From Agapanthus africanus (lineage: Eukaryota; Streptophyta; Magnoliopsida; Asparagales; Amaryllidaceae), in NCBI GenBank assembly GCA_030015575.1, contig JASDDO010000026.1:25746079-25810078 (forward strand): a DNA stretch of 64,000 bases, written 5' to 3'. The translations under genes and the position numbers were made by a program. The notes below the pieces were generated by a model. It ran no database searches. It saw only the letters and a program-made list of their open reading frames with translations, and was not told the DNA's origin. Each line of letters begins with the position of its first letter. Within the stretch, counting starts at the first letter, position 1. Positions 10,392 through 22,829 of the stretch are shown one piece after another.

Positions 10392-11620
10392 AAAATTACA
10401 TCTCGGTTGACCAACTCAAAGTCAGTCAACCCTTAGCCAAGCGGGCCCAAGCTCAAGCGAAGCGGGCTCAAGCCCAAGTCAAGACCAAGAATGGAAGGGG
10501 CCGGCTCCATGCCAAGAATGAAGCAATAAATTAGTTCAATGCAATTTTTTAGAAATAAATGTATGAAAAATGGGCAGAAAGCTAAAATTTTGTAAACCCC
10601 ATGGCTTATGTGCAAAAAGAAATAAGCGCATAAGGTATGGAGTGGCACAAGTACCATTTGGCAAAGCCCAAGAGGCTATATGTAAAGTGTGTAGCCTATA
10701 AAGGCAAACATGATGAAAAAATCAACAACAACTTTTCATTTTCTCAAAATTCTAAGGTTTCTGCGCCTCCTTCTACTTCCTCAAGGTCTTAAAACTTTCT
10801 TCTCTTTTTTTGAATTAAATCAAGAGTTTAACTCTTCCTTTCCTAAAAAGAATAGTTTTTCACCATAAAACCCACGAAAGGGAGCTCAGATCTCCCATCA
10901 AATCCCTAAAAATGCAGATTTTTAAGTCTCACCCTCTTTCCCCAAGATCCAGCCAACCAAGATGATGAAGAAGGAGACCCATCTTCAAAAATCCCACTTT
11001 GGGAAAATCCAAGGATCAAGAGAAGATCCAGTGCTCAAGGTAGAAGAAAGGGGTCCCCTTTGATCATCTCCGAAAATCTTTGAGGAGTTCAAATTCAAGA
11101 TCCAAATTCTCAAAGGAGTTTAACTCCACATCCAGACCTTTTAAGAGTTTAACTCTAAATCCAAGCCTTTTAAGAGTTTAACTCCAAATCTACATCTAAT
11201 TTATTACACAGGAGTTTAACTCCAAATTTATACATAATTCATGTTTAGGTTTTCAACTCCAAAGCCTCTCGGGAGTTCAGCTCCCAGCCTAGGGGCTAAG
11301 CCTTTTTCTCTGCTGGTGTTTCCAGCGGTCGCGTGCCGCACACGTGGCCCGCTGGCGCTCAGCGCCCACACGCAGGGCACGTGACCCGTGGACGCCCAGC
11401 GTCCATGTGCCACTCACGTGACTCTCGGACGCCCGGTGCCCACGCGCAGGGCACGTGACCCACGGGCGCCCAGCGCCCGCGCGCCACGCATGCGTCCTTA
11501 GGACGCTTCTCCCCCCTTTTTTTCTCAAGCTCCCCACTAAAAATACCTCTCTCGTTAGAAAAAATTTGACCAGTTCAATCCGTCAATCAGAAGTTCTCTC
11601 GCTTCAAAAGTGAGGGGTGA
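10392..11620 (+). repeat. LTR-like promoter fragment of a related family
   Basis: Begins TGTTGGGGTCAAAAATTACA, a possible LTR edge. A TATA box lies in GCCTATAAAGGC near 10,688, followed by pyrimidine-rich leader sequence, TTTAA-core palindromes (GGAGTTTAACTCC) at 11,090-11,220, then GC-rich paired modules with CGCCCAGCG and CACGTG at 11,340-11,490. Layout and style match the U3-R part of the family's LTRs, but the sequence does not align closely with them. Its right end is uncertain and no internal region is attached. Confidence 0.45.
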
Positions 11621-11880
11621 TTAACGGCAGCTTAGTCCGCGGCTGCCGGAGATTCGGATCCCCATAATCAATAAACCCCGGCCTACCCCAGGAAGGGGAA
11701 TCTGCACATGCCTGACAAGCGCGCGCATTCCCATCTCAATGGGGTGACGAAAAAACACCCTACAGGCACATTGTGACACACCTCGCAAAGTTCCTCTCAC
11801 CAATCTATGCTTACCCGAGGATCTCATCCCTCGAACATTCCAAAAAACCATATTCAATAAACACAGTTATGGATTTCCTC
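11621..11880 (-). pseudogene. Possible LINE endonuclease N-terminal scrap
   Basis: A minus-strand frame begins MNMVFWNVRGMRSSGKHRL, which resembles the first conserved motif of L1-type LINE endonucleases (I-SWNVRGL-...-KR). The rest (78 codons in all) shows no other clear endonuclease motif, and no reverse transcriptase follows. If correct it is a very short 5' fragment. A chance frame is the main alternative. Confidence 0.35.
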
Positions 11881-11929
11881 TCTATCGTCCTTATACTCCT
11901 CTAAAGTCATAGATGGAGAGTATCATGAT

Positions 11930-12309
11930 CTACTTCTTACACTGATTGCTAACTGAGATGCTGCGTCTTGGCCTTTTCATATATGACCAATTCACGAATG
12001 TGGTTGTCTCGGCTCGCCTGATAAGCTTCTTTTATTAACTTGTCAATTTGCTCTTCGAGCTACGGACTTAAGTTTCTTCGAGCAAGGCTTTTCTCTTGTT
12101 CGGCAACATGGCTGCTTGGAGAAATATTTTCTTCTCCATTCGAGCTGTTTATGGCGTGGCAGCTGTAAATTTTCTCTCGCTTCTTGGAATGAACATATCC
12201 CAGCCCAGTTGTTTCCATCTTCCCATTGGGTTTTTTTCGTTGAGTCCAGGGATATGTCAAATATTTTTGTAGAATTGAGCTTGCTGAACCGTTTATTCGA
12301 GAGGTACGT
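11930..12309 (-). pseudogene. Element O, left half (post-protease polyprotein remnant)
   Basis: Minus-strand similarity to the region downstream of protease in elements P and M: the FY..I...PG.....P.G.ME..G.G block and then the LEEQIDKLIKEA...RELVIYEKAKTQ block (P has EEQMDKLIREA...REMVIYEKARTQ). The right edge is the P insertion site, and the sequence carries on at 56,193. It is broken several times. Bases 11,881-11,930 hold nothing recognisable. Confidence 0.7.
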
Positions 12310-12314
12310 CTTGG
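12310..12314. repeat. Target site duplication CTTGG, left of element P
   Basis: CTTGG directly precedes the P 5' LTR and is repeated at 56,188-56,192 directly after the P 3' LTR. The element O reading resumes across the site with one copy of CTTGG, which confirms the insertion point. Confidence 0.85.
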
Positions 12315-12762
12315 TGTTTCCCCAATCAGAGTAAGGCTCTGTTTGAATTTCAAAAATTCAAATTTTGAAGCAACGCTTCAAATACCGTGCGCTGCGCGCA
12401 ACGCGCCACGTGTCAGAAGTTGATACGACAGCGCAACGCCCAAGGCGGTGCGTCCAATCAGAGCAGGGCTCTTTTAAAAACAAAAAGTAAAAGAAGTAAC
12501 GTTCAGTTGCGCAAGCGCTGCGCTGCGCGACACGTGTCTGCGCAGTTGCGCAAGCACAGCTGCGCAAGCGCTGCGCTGCGCGACACGTGTCTGCGCAGTT
12601 GGAGTTGCGCAAAACAGAATAAATCTTTTCTGTTCTTGTTAAAACAAGAAGATTTTCTTCTGTAAAGCAGGGGCCTTTGGATCAAAGATCCAACGGTGGG
12701 GAAAACTCCCCAAATCACTCAGAAAAAGATCTCTGTAACAAATTTAACTAATTTGTGAGCCC

Positions 12763-12770
12763 TATAAAAA
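12763..12770 (+). promoter_or_regulatory. TATA box, element P 5' LTR
   Basis: TATAAAAA in GCCCTATAAAAAGGACC, followed by a purine-rich AAGAGAGAGAAAGAGG leader, marks the likely start region of the genomic RNA. Confidence 0.6.
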
Positions 12771-13469
12771 GGACCCCAGACCTCATTTCGAAGAAGGAAC
12801 ATCTTGCTAAAAAAAAGAGAGAGAAAGAGGACTCTGAAGAATTCCTCAAGAATAAAAAAAAAGGTAAAAACCTTTGAAAGAAGAGAAATTTCTCTTGTGA
12901 ACAAGATCATGGATCCTCAATAAATAAATAAACAAATAAAATAAAAAAAATAAAAATAGTGCCTTGCACTTGTTATGAACCTTTGGTTCTCTGAAACAAG
13001 GGATCAAAAAGTGCTTTGCACTTCTGTTTTGAATCTAAAAAGATTTTTAGTGCTTTGCACAAATGCAATGCATTTCCTAAAAGGCCAGGCCCAAATCAAA
13101 AAGACCTAGTAGGCCTAATTAAATTGCAGTGCAATAAAAGGGGCAGAGCCCAAACAAAATAGATGCTCTGCATCATTTATAAAAGGGCAGAGCCCAAACA
13201 AAACAAAGATAATGCAGTGCATTATTTGAAAAGGGGCAAAGCCCAAACTCAGGTCTAATAGGCCAAAGACAAATAAAAATGTTGAACATCCAACTGGACT
13301 TAGCCCAGTCATGGCCATAAGTCCTCAAATTAAATTGACTGAGCACGGCTGCTCCCTAAATCAATTTACTACCGGTTTGAGGGTACATCTCCGAACTCCT
13401 CTGACATCTATCGTTGTAATCCTTCAACGACGTCAGAGAGGTGACGGGTCCCAACAACCACACATGAAT

Positions 13470-13790
13470 ATTGGACCGAAACGTCCTTAAACTAATATTG
13501 GACCGAAACGTCCCTAAACTAATATTGGACCGAAACGTCCCTAAACTAATGTCGGACCACTACGTCCCTAAACTGGAACATGGACCACCACGTCCCTAAA
13601 CTGGAATACGGACAACCACGTCCCTAAACTGGAATACGGACTACCACGTCCCTAAACTGGAATACGGACCACCACGTCCCTAAACTGGAACACGGACCAC
13701 CACGTCCCTAAACTGGAACACGGACCACCACGTCCCTAAACTGGAATACGGACCACCACGTCCCTAAACTGGAACAATAGAGCCTCCAAA
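13470..13790 (+). repeat. GGAC-N6-GTCC tandem array, element P 5' LTR
   Basis: About eleven to twelve units of ~27-28 bases with GGACCGAAACGTCC or GGACCACCACGTCC followed by CTAAACTGGAA or TTAAACTAATA. The four-base arms are constant and the inner six bases vary. Confidence 0.8.
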
Positions 13791-13818
13791 TGCTCTTTTG
13801 CCGGATCTAAACGATCCC

Positions 13819-14099
13819 GTTTAAGTTGATCTTAGCCCCAACCACGGCTAACGTATCCTTAAACATTTAAATGGACCATAAAACTCTAAATCAACTTTGG
13901 TTCAAGGGTGCATCTCTGAACTCCTCTGACACCTATCATTGTAATCCTTCAACGACGTCAGAGAGGTGACGGGTCCCGACAGCCATACATTAAATGAATC
14001 ACCACGTTAAGTTGATCTTAGTTTTTAAACAGGACTAACGTATCCTTAACGAACGTTTAAGTTGATCTTAGCCTCAATAGGGCTAACGTATCCTTAAAC
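13819..14099 (+). repeat. Hairpin module B, three copies, element P 5' LTR
   Basis: Copies at 13,819-13,864, 14,006-14,050 and 14,055-14,099. Arms are GTTTAAG/CTTAAAC or GTTAAG/CTTAAC. The inner pair is TTAGCC/GGCTAA in the first and third, and TTAGT-/-ACTAA in the second. Both sides change together. A module A hairpin lies between the first two. Confidence 0.7.
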
Positions 14100-14519
14100 T
14101 AAAATACCAAACCCAAATCTATGTAAATGCGGATTTGGACTAATCCACGTCCTACGGGCGACTAAATAAATAGTCTCTGTATACAATCCACGGGCAACCA
14201 CAAACAAAACAAACACCCACGACACGAAATGAAATTCTGGAGAAGGAGAAAGTTATTACCGCGATGCGGTAGCGTAATTAACTGCAGGGGCTTGCGTCTG
14301 CAGGGAAGAGCGTCCCCACAATCAAAAACCCCTCAAGCGAGGGGGAATCTGACGAAGTCTGCTACATCGACCGCATCCGTCTAAACCTCCGATATACGGT
14401 GCCATAAATCAACTTGGCATCTTCGGAGAGGTGGACGGATAAAACCAAATAGCATCTGCCCCGAATCTCAGGCACAGACGTCCTAACGTCTCGGCCGCCA
14501 TTCGGAGGGGAACAGATTC

Positions 14520-14538
14520 TGGCACGCCCGGTGGGACC
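14520..14538 (+). other. Primer binding site, element P
   Basis: TGGCACGCCCGGTGGGACC starts five bases after the LTR end, as a tRNA 3' end complement should (TGG pairs with CCA). The same site is found inverted at the element M 5' LTR. I did not assign the tRNA species. Confidence 0.65.
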
Positions 14539-14599
14539 TTTTCCTCTTTCCACTCCACACTTCGTGTGTCGTATTCGCGAACAAATCGCGGTTTGTTAA

Positions 14600-17500
14600 A
14601 TGGTTGCCTTTGGATTTCAAGTTACTAAGATTTGGTCTTTCGCCTGGCGCAGAACTCAAGCATCAATGGCCTCTAACTGCACCAACTGCTCGAAGTGCCA
14701 TTGCAACGGACGCTTCACCTCACCGGGAGGTGTAGCATATGGGCCCCAAGCGGTTTCTTTCCTAACTCTGCCGGTAGACCAGGTGACCCAAGCCACCACT
14801 GGCCTGTTCTTCGGGACCATGGTCCCACCTACAAGCTTCTCTATGCCAATACCTGCATCGGAAGTGAACAAAAAGTCGGTCTTCGACCGGCTCACTGCTA
14901 CGACGACCCCTGTCAACGGGTCTCCCACTACCAAACCGACAGCCTCTATTTTCACCAGGCTAAATCAGAACTCTAAACTGGCTATCCCAAGGAAAGCAAT
15001 AACTGCTGCTCCAGAAGTCGTCAAGACGGCTTCCTCTGTCAAAAAGTCAGTCTTTTCAAGACTGACGATTCTTACTCCTGCCCCTGCTAGAGGATCCGTC
15101 TTCGACAGGTTGAATATCACCCCTCAAAAGACAACCTCAGTCTTTAAGAGGTTAACACCAGCGACGCCTCATTCAGACAGGGGGCAAAAAGAAGATATCT
15201 CAATCTCCGAGCCAGTCCCAACGGCTCGTCGTGCTCGACGTCGCCATTGGCAACGAGTGAGAAAGGCAGGGGGCAACTCCCCCTCAGGGCTAACTCCACC
15301 GGCTCCAATGGTAGAAGTCAACGCTGCTGTTCCAACTGGGAACAGCTTTGAACCGCTGAGGAGGGTACATAAGAACTCTCTAACCGCTACACTGAAAAGA
15401 TCTCCTCCGCCTCCGCCTGCGGAGAGAGTTCCGGAAACAAAACAAGAATAGCCTCCTCAACGGCTGTCTTCAAAAATTTATAAAGTTTGGCGGAGGGTTC
15501 AAGACTCCGTGATTGACCCAGGTCACTCTCGTCGCCAGAAAAAGGAGAAGGCGGAAAAATACAAGGACCGTCCCATTAAACAGCAAGGGACAACAATCGC
15601 TAGGGTGCCCACTGCAACGGCCCCTTCAACCTCAAAGGCCCACAAAAGAAGGAGGCCAGAGAAAACTCCCGCGTCAGCGGCAAAAGTTAAAAATGGTGAA
15701 CCTAAACGCCCCAAGTTAGGGGTCATAACAGTTCATACGGTTTACATGGCATCGAGAAAAGAAGACAGCCGTGCATCCACGGATCATAGACCGCTTACAC
15801 GGTCAGTGACCAAGGCTCAGGAGCAGCAACAGAAGCTCCAGGAGATGATGAACGCTATGGTCGCACTTACAGGGCCAAAAGAGAACCCTAAAACGTCCTC
15901 AGATGAGCGCCAGGAGGAAGAAACCGACGCCGAATTCCTTCGTCGATATTGGAGAAGAAGGACAAAGAGGCTGCTGAACAAGCAGCCAACATACAGCGTA
16001 TGGGCCTCCTCTTCCAGGACATGATAGGGATGATGATACAACAAGATCCCCCGGCTGAAGAGCCCCAGATCGTCCTTGGAGACGATAGGGGAGAGACATC
16101 AAATCCTCCACCGGCTCTATCCACAGCTAAAGAGGATACCATCTCAAAAGCTGATTTGGATGAATACATCGCCCAGCAAATACGGGTGCATCATACGACC
16201 GAAGCGGCCGGTCAGGTCGTAAAAACGGGGCGGCCATACCCAAGTTGGTACGATCAAATCAAGTACCCGCAAGGTTATACAATTCCTAAGTTCCATGTCT
16301 ACAAGGGGACGGGCAATCCTCATCAGCATGTTGCCCAGTTCAGGGCACTCTGCGGCAACACCGGCGGTGACGACAAGCTGTTGCTTCGCCAGTTTGTTGG
16401 AAGCTTATCAGATACGGCGTTCGAGTGGTATTCTGAACTCCCAAACGACTCTATTAAAACCTTTGCGGAGATGGAGCTGCTGTTTACTCAACGTTTTGCA
16501 AGTGCCAGTGAACGTACCCCGATGACGGCACTGATTAACGCCAGGGTAAAACCCGGCGAGACGTGGGTTCAGTACGCTATACGATGGCGGAATTTATGGT
16601 CAAAGTGTGAGCAGCGCATTGAAGAAGCTCCCGCAGTTGGTATGTTTGTGGGAACCCTCGATCCACAAGCAACCATCTCGCAGTTTATGATGTTTTTCAA
16701 GCCAACTATCTTCCAGGCCTTGATTGACAAACTAGCGCAAATGGATCAAATGGGCCATAAACCCCCACTTCCAAGGCCGGACTCCCGAAATGACAAAGGG
16801 AAGGGAAAAGCGATCGTCGTCGCTAATGCTCAACAACAACCGAGTGACTCGAAGCCGGTTGCTCGTCAAAATAATATGCGCCCGTACGTACCCCTTGAGG
16901 ATAGGATGGGACGTCCTTATTCCTTTCCCCGCGATAAAACGAGGAGGTTATTTGAGCTGGCGTTGCGCAACAGACTCATAAATCTGCCAGATCCAAAACG
17001 TCCGTTGCAACCAAGTGATGTCAACGAGCCCAACTACTGTCCTTATCATCGAGTACTGGGCCATCCGATCGAAGATTGCTACGTTTTCAAGAATTGGCTT
17101 GAAAACCAGTACCGACAAGGCAAGTTCACGTTATCTGACAAATGGAAGGTGAATCCCCCGCAGCCCCACACCTCTAAGGGGACGAATACGCCAGGGGCAA
17201 CATGCTCCGTCATTGAATAAGCTCCTTGGGAGGTTGTATTATCAGCCAAGACAAAGAGGATGCTAAACGACCTTCAGGCATGTCCAGCGATCAACTGGAA
17301 GAACCCGTTGGCACCGCAGGTCATTAAAGGGATGTTGAAGCCACGTCCAACTCCAAAGACCGATGGTGGTGGCTCAAACACTCGCAACTAGCCGTCAAAA
17401 TCTTTGAAAAAGAAGAAGAAGAAATCTAAGAAACCCGTGAAGCCTGGCGACAAGCGCACGGACTTACAAAAGCAAATTGACGCTCTAGATGAATACAACC

Positions 17501-17900
17501 AAAAGGCGCGGACTCCCATTACGCTCCAAGAGTTCCTCAATCACGTCTTTCAAGAGGAAGATGAGGGAGAAAGTTCATCGGATGAATCCGAGGAAAATGT
17601 AGCGAGCTGGCATATGATCTCCCATTCGATCACGAACGATGAAGAGACTTCTGGCACTAAAACGCTGGGGGCAGATACCGAATCAAAAATTCCGGAGCTA
17701 TCAGTCGAAATGATTGACGCGTTCCTTAACGAAGATCGACTGAAAAGTAAAGCTGATCGAGAACGCGAGATGGCTATATTTGAAAGGGCCAAGTGCCAGC
17801 GACTTGATGAAAGAGCTGAGACGATCCCGCTGGAGCAAAATACCTTCGCTACCGACAAAAGCTAATTCAAGATAAAGAAAAGGTTTGCTAAGGCCACATC
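14600..17900 (+). pseudogene. Gag region of element P
   Basis: Structural protein region. The first Met is at 14,600; an internal Met at 14,666 (MASN) lines up with MAST in element M and may be the true start. Order of parts: GGVAYGP and QATTGLFFGT block; five SVFxRL-type motifs (14,870-15,170); Arg-rich ARRARRRHWQRVRK; GLTPPAP..EVNAAVPTGNSF; then the retrotransposon Gag core (about 16,240-16,640, with YPQGYTIPKFHVYKGTGNPH and FEWYSELP); then SFPRDKT plus a CX2HX4HX4C knuckle (CPYHRVLGHPIEDC, near 17,040); then an acidic/Lys-rich linker. Broken at several points. Confidence 0.8.
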
Positions 17901-17904
17901 AATG

Positions 17905-20590
17905 GGCATGAAGCTACCATCCTCTGAAAGAAAAATTACTGGTGAAATAGAAATGCACCCCTCCTTTTGCTTATATCATCAGAAGGTTTCGCACCCCACT
18001 CAAGAATGCAAAGCTTTCGATAAATGGTGGCAAGGATATGTTGCTCGTCGACAACGTTTCAAGCGGGAAAAGTGTAAAACTCGTCGAGAGCAAAGAAATA
18101 CGACCGAAGGGCTTGAAAGAACTACCGGCGATTGTCGCATGGTTAACACTGCCGGGTCACAAGTGCCTACATTCGGGAGCGATTCTGATGAGGAGCTGGA
18201 ACTCGCCCCTCTCTTTAAAGAGTCAACTTCGGGAAAAGAAGAAGAGCCAAAGGTTTGCGAAAATATCCAGCTACGCAATCGGACGCTACCTGAAAGGAAT
18301 CTCGGACCCTTAAACAAGAAAGATAAAGGGAAAGAAAAGGTCTCTGAGGATATTACTCTAGATGACCAAGTTGCGGAAGAGCTAACCGCCAAGAATCCGC
18401 CGAAGAGAAATAAGGTGGATTACAATGTCTTGGCGCATCTGAGGAAGCTGCCCTCACAACTCAGCATTCTTGATGCCCTGTTATTATCAAAAGAGGCGAG
18501 GGATTCTTTGATTAAGGCGCTACAAGATCCGGACCAGTTCCAAGCCTTCCTGGCCGAAGAAAAGATGAAGAATGAGTTGGAAGAGGTGCACACGGCCAAC
18601 GTTGCTTTTGGCGATGAAGACCTTCTCCTCGGGACGTGCGAACACAATCGTCCCCTTTATGTCTCAGGATACAGCCATGACAGAAAGATAAGTAAAATCT
18701 TGGTCGACAACGGATCGTCTGTTAATTTACTCAATGTACGGGTGTTAAAGGAGGTTTGCATGAGTGTCCAACACCTCGCCCGAGACAAGATCACCATCTC
18801 CGGGTTCGACTCCCAATCATCAAAAACTCTTGGATCTGTGATATTGACGTTACGCTTCGGGTTGCTCGTCACAGATATTAAATTCCATGTCATAGATGCC
18901 AAGACATGCTACAATGCTCTGCTCGGTCGACCATGGTTACACGAGTACAATATCATCCCTTCTACACAGCATCAGTGTATGAAATATTGTAAGGATGGTC
19001 TCGAGTACACTGTGGCAGGAGAATTGAATCCGTTTTCGGTGAATGAAGTTCGTAAGTATGAAGATGCCAAATACTTCTTGCCGAGTTTCGAAGACACGGA
19101 AAGGTGTCACAAGCCTGAGAACAAAACTAACGCCACCATCCCTGTCTTCGGCAGCGATACTGAGGAGGAAGAGGATATAACTTATTCGGGTCCGCCCCAA
19201 TACACCAAGCTGGGACCATCCGTTCCTTCATTAATCTTCGGTAGTGATTCGGAGGATGAAGTTCATGCGGTATTCCCTGCTCGGCTGTCAATACGAGCTT
19301 CTGCTGATGAAGAGCGAAGTCTGCAGATAGCCATGGTGCCGCTTAGACACCATAAAAAACTGGATGCACTTAATATCTACAGTGTAGAAGAGTTGCGGAC
19401 ATTCTATATCCCTCCCAGGAGAAAGAGAGAGAAAGCAATTCTGCTTTACCGCTCTGAAGAAAATAAAATGGAGAAAGAGATCTGGTATGGAGCAGATCCA
19501 ATGCTGGACAGGCTTCAACCCATTCGTCTACCCAGATATTATACAGAAGGCTTGAAACGACTGTTAAAGCGCCAAGGGATACCCTTCGAACAGACTGTTA
19601 GGAAGGCCAAATTCTATGACAGGGTTTGGAACGTCCCCGGAACTCAACACAAGCTACCTAATGGGAGGATGGAGACGATCGGGCTCGGATACATCCGGTC
19701 AAAGAAACGAGAGCTATTAAACAGCTGCTATGTCATATATGACTTCGATGAAGAAGCGGATGCTCAATGGGCGGACGCTAATCCTGAGCCAATAAAAGTG
19801 CCAGATGCAAAGGAACCCAGTCCATCGTTCGAAGAACAAATGGACAAGCTTATAAGGGAAGCGGGTCAAAAAGTCCGAGACGACCATAACCGCGAAATGG
19901 TCATCTACGAGAAAGCCAGAACGCAACGCCTTCTCCAACAAGCCGTGAAGGATGAAAAGGCTGCTCCATGTCAACCTGTTATAAAGAAGGCTCAGCGCAA
20001 AAGCAGAAATAAGTCGAAAGGCCAAAAAGGCGCTCAACAACAACAAAGCAGGGCTAAGAAGCCACGCAAACGGGAGTCGAGCGCTATTGATCTATCCCTT
20101 ATGAAGAAAATGGGTCGAGCGTACTCGTTTCCTCGGGACAAAACGAAGAAGATACTTGACCTCGCTCTAAAACATCAGATGCTTACACTGCCGGAGTCCA
20201 AACACCCCGAACAAGCAGGCGAAGTCTCACACCCAGACTATTGCTCTTATCACCGAGTAATAGGGCATCCTCTCGAAGATTGCTTCACCTTCAAGAATTG
20301 GGTCGATGATCAGTACCAGCTTGGCAAATTCGCTCTGTCCGACAACTGGAGGGTAACGCTACCACAAAAGCGCGAGCCCAAGGCCACGAAAGAAGAACCA
20401 GTTCCGCATTGGGATTGGAAGCGAATTCGCACCTATCACATGATTACAATATTAAAAGAAGAGCCCGAGGACATAGATGAGCTCCCTTGGTGCTTCGAAA
20501 ACAGCAGCGACGAGATAATCTCATAATTCCCACCAGCGCCAAAAGAGCTGGAAGACGGAATCCATACCACTGCAGATAATCTCAAGAAAA
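17905..20590 (+). pseudogene. Protease and linker region of element P
   Basis: A second knuckle, CLYHQKVSHPTQEC, lies near 17,970. The aspartic protease domain (about 18,600-19,000) carries ILVDNGSSVNLL at the active site and ends LLGRPWLHEY. VDNGSS is a form commonly seen in Tat-lineage proteases. Next come acidic FGSDSEDE-type blocks, a conserved stretch with VPGTQHKLPNGRMET, a Lys/Arg-rich stretch near 20,000-20,080, and a second SFPRDKT plus knuckle module (CSYHRVIGHPLEDC, near 20,240) before RT. The protease would have cut the polyprotein. Confidence 0.75.
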
Positions 20591-20619
20591 TTGAGTTGGG
20601 GATGGCAAATGACCCGCGA

Positions 20620-21590
20620 CCAACATTCATCAGCGAGCTGCTATCTGAAGAAAGGGTGGCTGCGTTAAAGGATGTGCTTCTACAGCATAAAGATTGCTTC
20701 GCATGGAACTATTCCGAAATGCCGGGACTAGATCCAGAAATTGCTGTGCACAGATTGGCGATATCTCCGAATGTCAAACCAGTCAAACAGGCGCCGAGAA
20801 GAATGCGGCTCGAGCTTGAGATGAGTATCAATGCCGAGGTCAAGAAGCTGATCGACTCTGGTTTCATCCAGGAAGTTCAATACCCTGAATGGATCGCCAA
20901 CATCGTCCCGGTGATGAAGAAAAATGGGACAGTGCGTATATGCGTAGACTTCCGGGGTCTTAATAAAGCTTGCCCGAAAGATGATTTACCAGTGCCAGTC
21001 ACCGAACTGATGATAGACAATACATCCACTCATGAGGTTTTCTCCTTCATGGACGGCTCATCGGGGTATAACCAGATAAAGATGCATCCCGAAGACCAGA
21101 AGCACACAGCCTTCAGGACCCCTCTAGGTATATTCTGTTATAAGGTGATGCCCTTCGGTTTAAAGAACGCCGGTGCCACCTATCAAAGGGCCATGACAAA
21201 GATCTTCGATGACCTTATACACGAAATCGTCGAATGCTATATCGACGATCTCGTGGTTAAAAGCAAATCATATGAGGAACATCTCGAACATCTGAAGACC
21301 GTATTTCAACGCCTTCGACAATACAACTTGAAAATGAACCCGCTCAAGTGTGCATTTGGAGTTTCCTCAGGCAAATTCCTGGGGTTCATTGTTCGACACC
21401 GAGGTATTGAAATAGATCCGTCAAAGATTAAAGCGATCATGGAAATGCCTCCGCCGAGAACTCTCAAACAGCTGCGGTCTCTCCAAGGGAAGCTCGCATA
21501 CATACGACGATTTATAGCCAACCTTTCGGGAAAGTGTCGTCCCTACAACCACCTGATGAAGAAGGGAGCCCCATTTGTCTGGGATCACAA
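20620..21590 (+). pseudogene. Reverse transcriptase of element P
   Basis: Ty3/gypsy reverse transcriptase with the expected blocks in order: KKLIDSGFIQEV, VRICVDFRGLNKACPKDD, FSFMDGSSGYNQI, FCYKVMPFGLKNAGATYQR, and the catalytic YIDD at 21,238-21,249, then KCAFGVSSGKFLGFIV. It copies element RNA into DNA in virus-like particles. The element as a whole is broken, so this is a fossil. Confidence 0.85.
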
Positions 21591-21594
21591 ATGC

Positions 21595-22060
21595 TAAGGC
21601 GCACTAGACGAGATCAAGCAATACCTGCAGAACCCGCCGGTGTTGGCTGCTCCGGTCAAGGGAAAACCCCTCATTCTTTATACAACCGCCCTCGAAGGTT
21701 CCTTAGGCGCATTATGGGCACAAGAGAACGATCAAGGGAAAGAAAGAGCACTCTACTACTTAAGTCGAGTTCTGCTGGGGGCAGAAAGCAACTACTCCCC
21801 CATTGAAAAACACTGCCTGGCGTTGATTTTTGCGATAACAAAGCTCAGGCACTATGCGTTGGCGCATGATGTCCGTCTCATTTCAAAGGTGGACCCCCTT
21901 AAATACTTGATGTCAAAGGCCATACTGACGGGACGACTCGCTAAATGGGCCCCGCTCTTAATGGAGTTCTCGATAACCTATCAACCTCTCAAGGCAGTGA
22001 AAGGCCAGGCCATCGCCGACTTCCTCGCTGAGCATCCGATACCCGCCGATTCTCTTCTGA
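21595..22060 (+). pseudogene. First RNase H domain of element P
   Basis: Immediately follows RT. It has the usual Ty3/gypsy connection-RNase H features: PLILYTTALEGSLGALWAQ, NYSPIEKHCLALIFA and LRHYALAH. In the Tat lineage this domain is often degenerate because a second RNase H follows, as here. Confidence 0.75.
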
Positions 22061-22109
22061 ATTGCGATCTTCCAGACGAACATGCGTTTGATGCGATCGA
22101 CGGTGATAA

Positions 22110-22530
22110 TACCCGATGGGAGCTTTATTTCGACGGAGCATCCTCCGTGAAGAAGCGCAAACAAAGTACCCCTATAATTAAATCGGGGGTAGGACTCATC
22201 TTTATAACTCCGCAAGGAGGGATAATGCGCTACGCGTTCTCCCTAACAGAGCCGAGGACAAATAACGAAGCCGAATACGAAGCTCTGATAGCAGACCTCG
22301 AGATCGCCATTGACATGGGAATTGAAAACCTCCTCATATACGGAGATTCTCAACTGGTCGTTAGTCAAGTAAACGGCGACTACCAAACGTGCAAGCCAGA
22401 ATTGGTAAAGTACGGCGAAAAGGTGCAACAATTGTTGACCCAAATTCCCTCTTATACTTTGGAGAACATACCGCGCGCGGAAAACAGCAAAGCAGACGCA
22501 TTGGCCAAACTTACTAAAGAATTGGCTGAC
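22110..22530 (+). pseudogene. Second, archaeal-type RNase H of element P
   Basis: A second RNase H with candidate catalytic residues D-E-D-D in YFDGASS, NNEAEYEAL, IYGDSQLV and NSKADALAKL. Two RNase H domains in tandem are a hallmark of Tat-lineage elements, and place P and M there rather than in Athila or the chromoviruses. Confidence 0.8.
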
Positions 22531-22829
22531 GAGAACCTCGATGACGTTAGAATCGTGGTACAAAGCCGTCGAGTGCTTGCCCCAGCAGAAATATCTCCGG
22601 AATCATCCGAAGAAAAAGGAGTGAGCGAGCAGACGACCCTGCAAGTAAAAGATTGGGAAAACGCCGAGGATTGGAGAGAAGTCTTCATAGACTACTTTAA
22701 ATCCCACCGAATGCCTGAAGAAGCGTCCATAAGACATCAGCTCATGAAGCGAGCTCTATCTTTCGCCTTCGTCAACGATACTCTGTACAAGAGATCGTTT
22801 GATTCTCTGTGGCTGAGATGCTTAGGACC

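Larger units (their letters stand above)
12315..14514 (+). repeat. 5' LTR of element P
   Basis: Begins TGTTTCCCCAATC and ends CGGAGGGGAACA. U3 (12,315-~12,760) holds GC-rich tandem pieces (GCGCAAGCGCTGCGCTGCGC, CACGTGTC) at 12,500-12,600. The R/U5 part carries AGTGCTTTGCACT-type palindromes (12,960-13,070), module A hairpins (13,378-13,455; 13,905-13,985), a GGAC array, module B hairpins and the U5-end hairpin near 14,380-14,440. R/U5 aligns with the 3' LTR from ~54,330 on, with clear divergence. Confidence 0.8.

Noticed and set aside
12387-12718. Overlapping Cys/Arg-rich frames in the P 5' LTR
   Set aside because: Produced by GC-rich GCGCAAGCGCTGCGC tandem pieces in U3; no domain and no counterpart in other copies.
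13470-13790. CRISPR-like array of short repeats with variable spacers
   Set aside because: The units are ~27 bases with only a six-base variable part, lie inside a plant LTR and recur in all LTR copies. No cas genes and no prokaryotic context.
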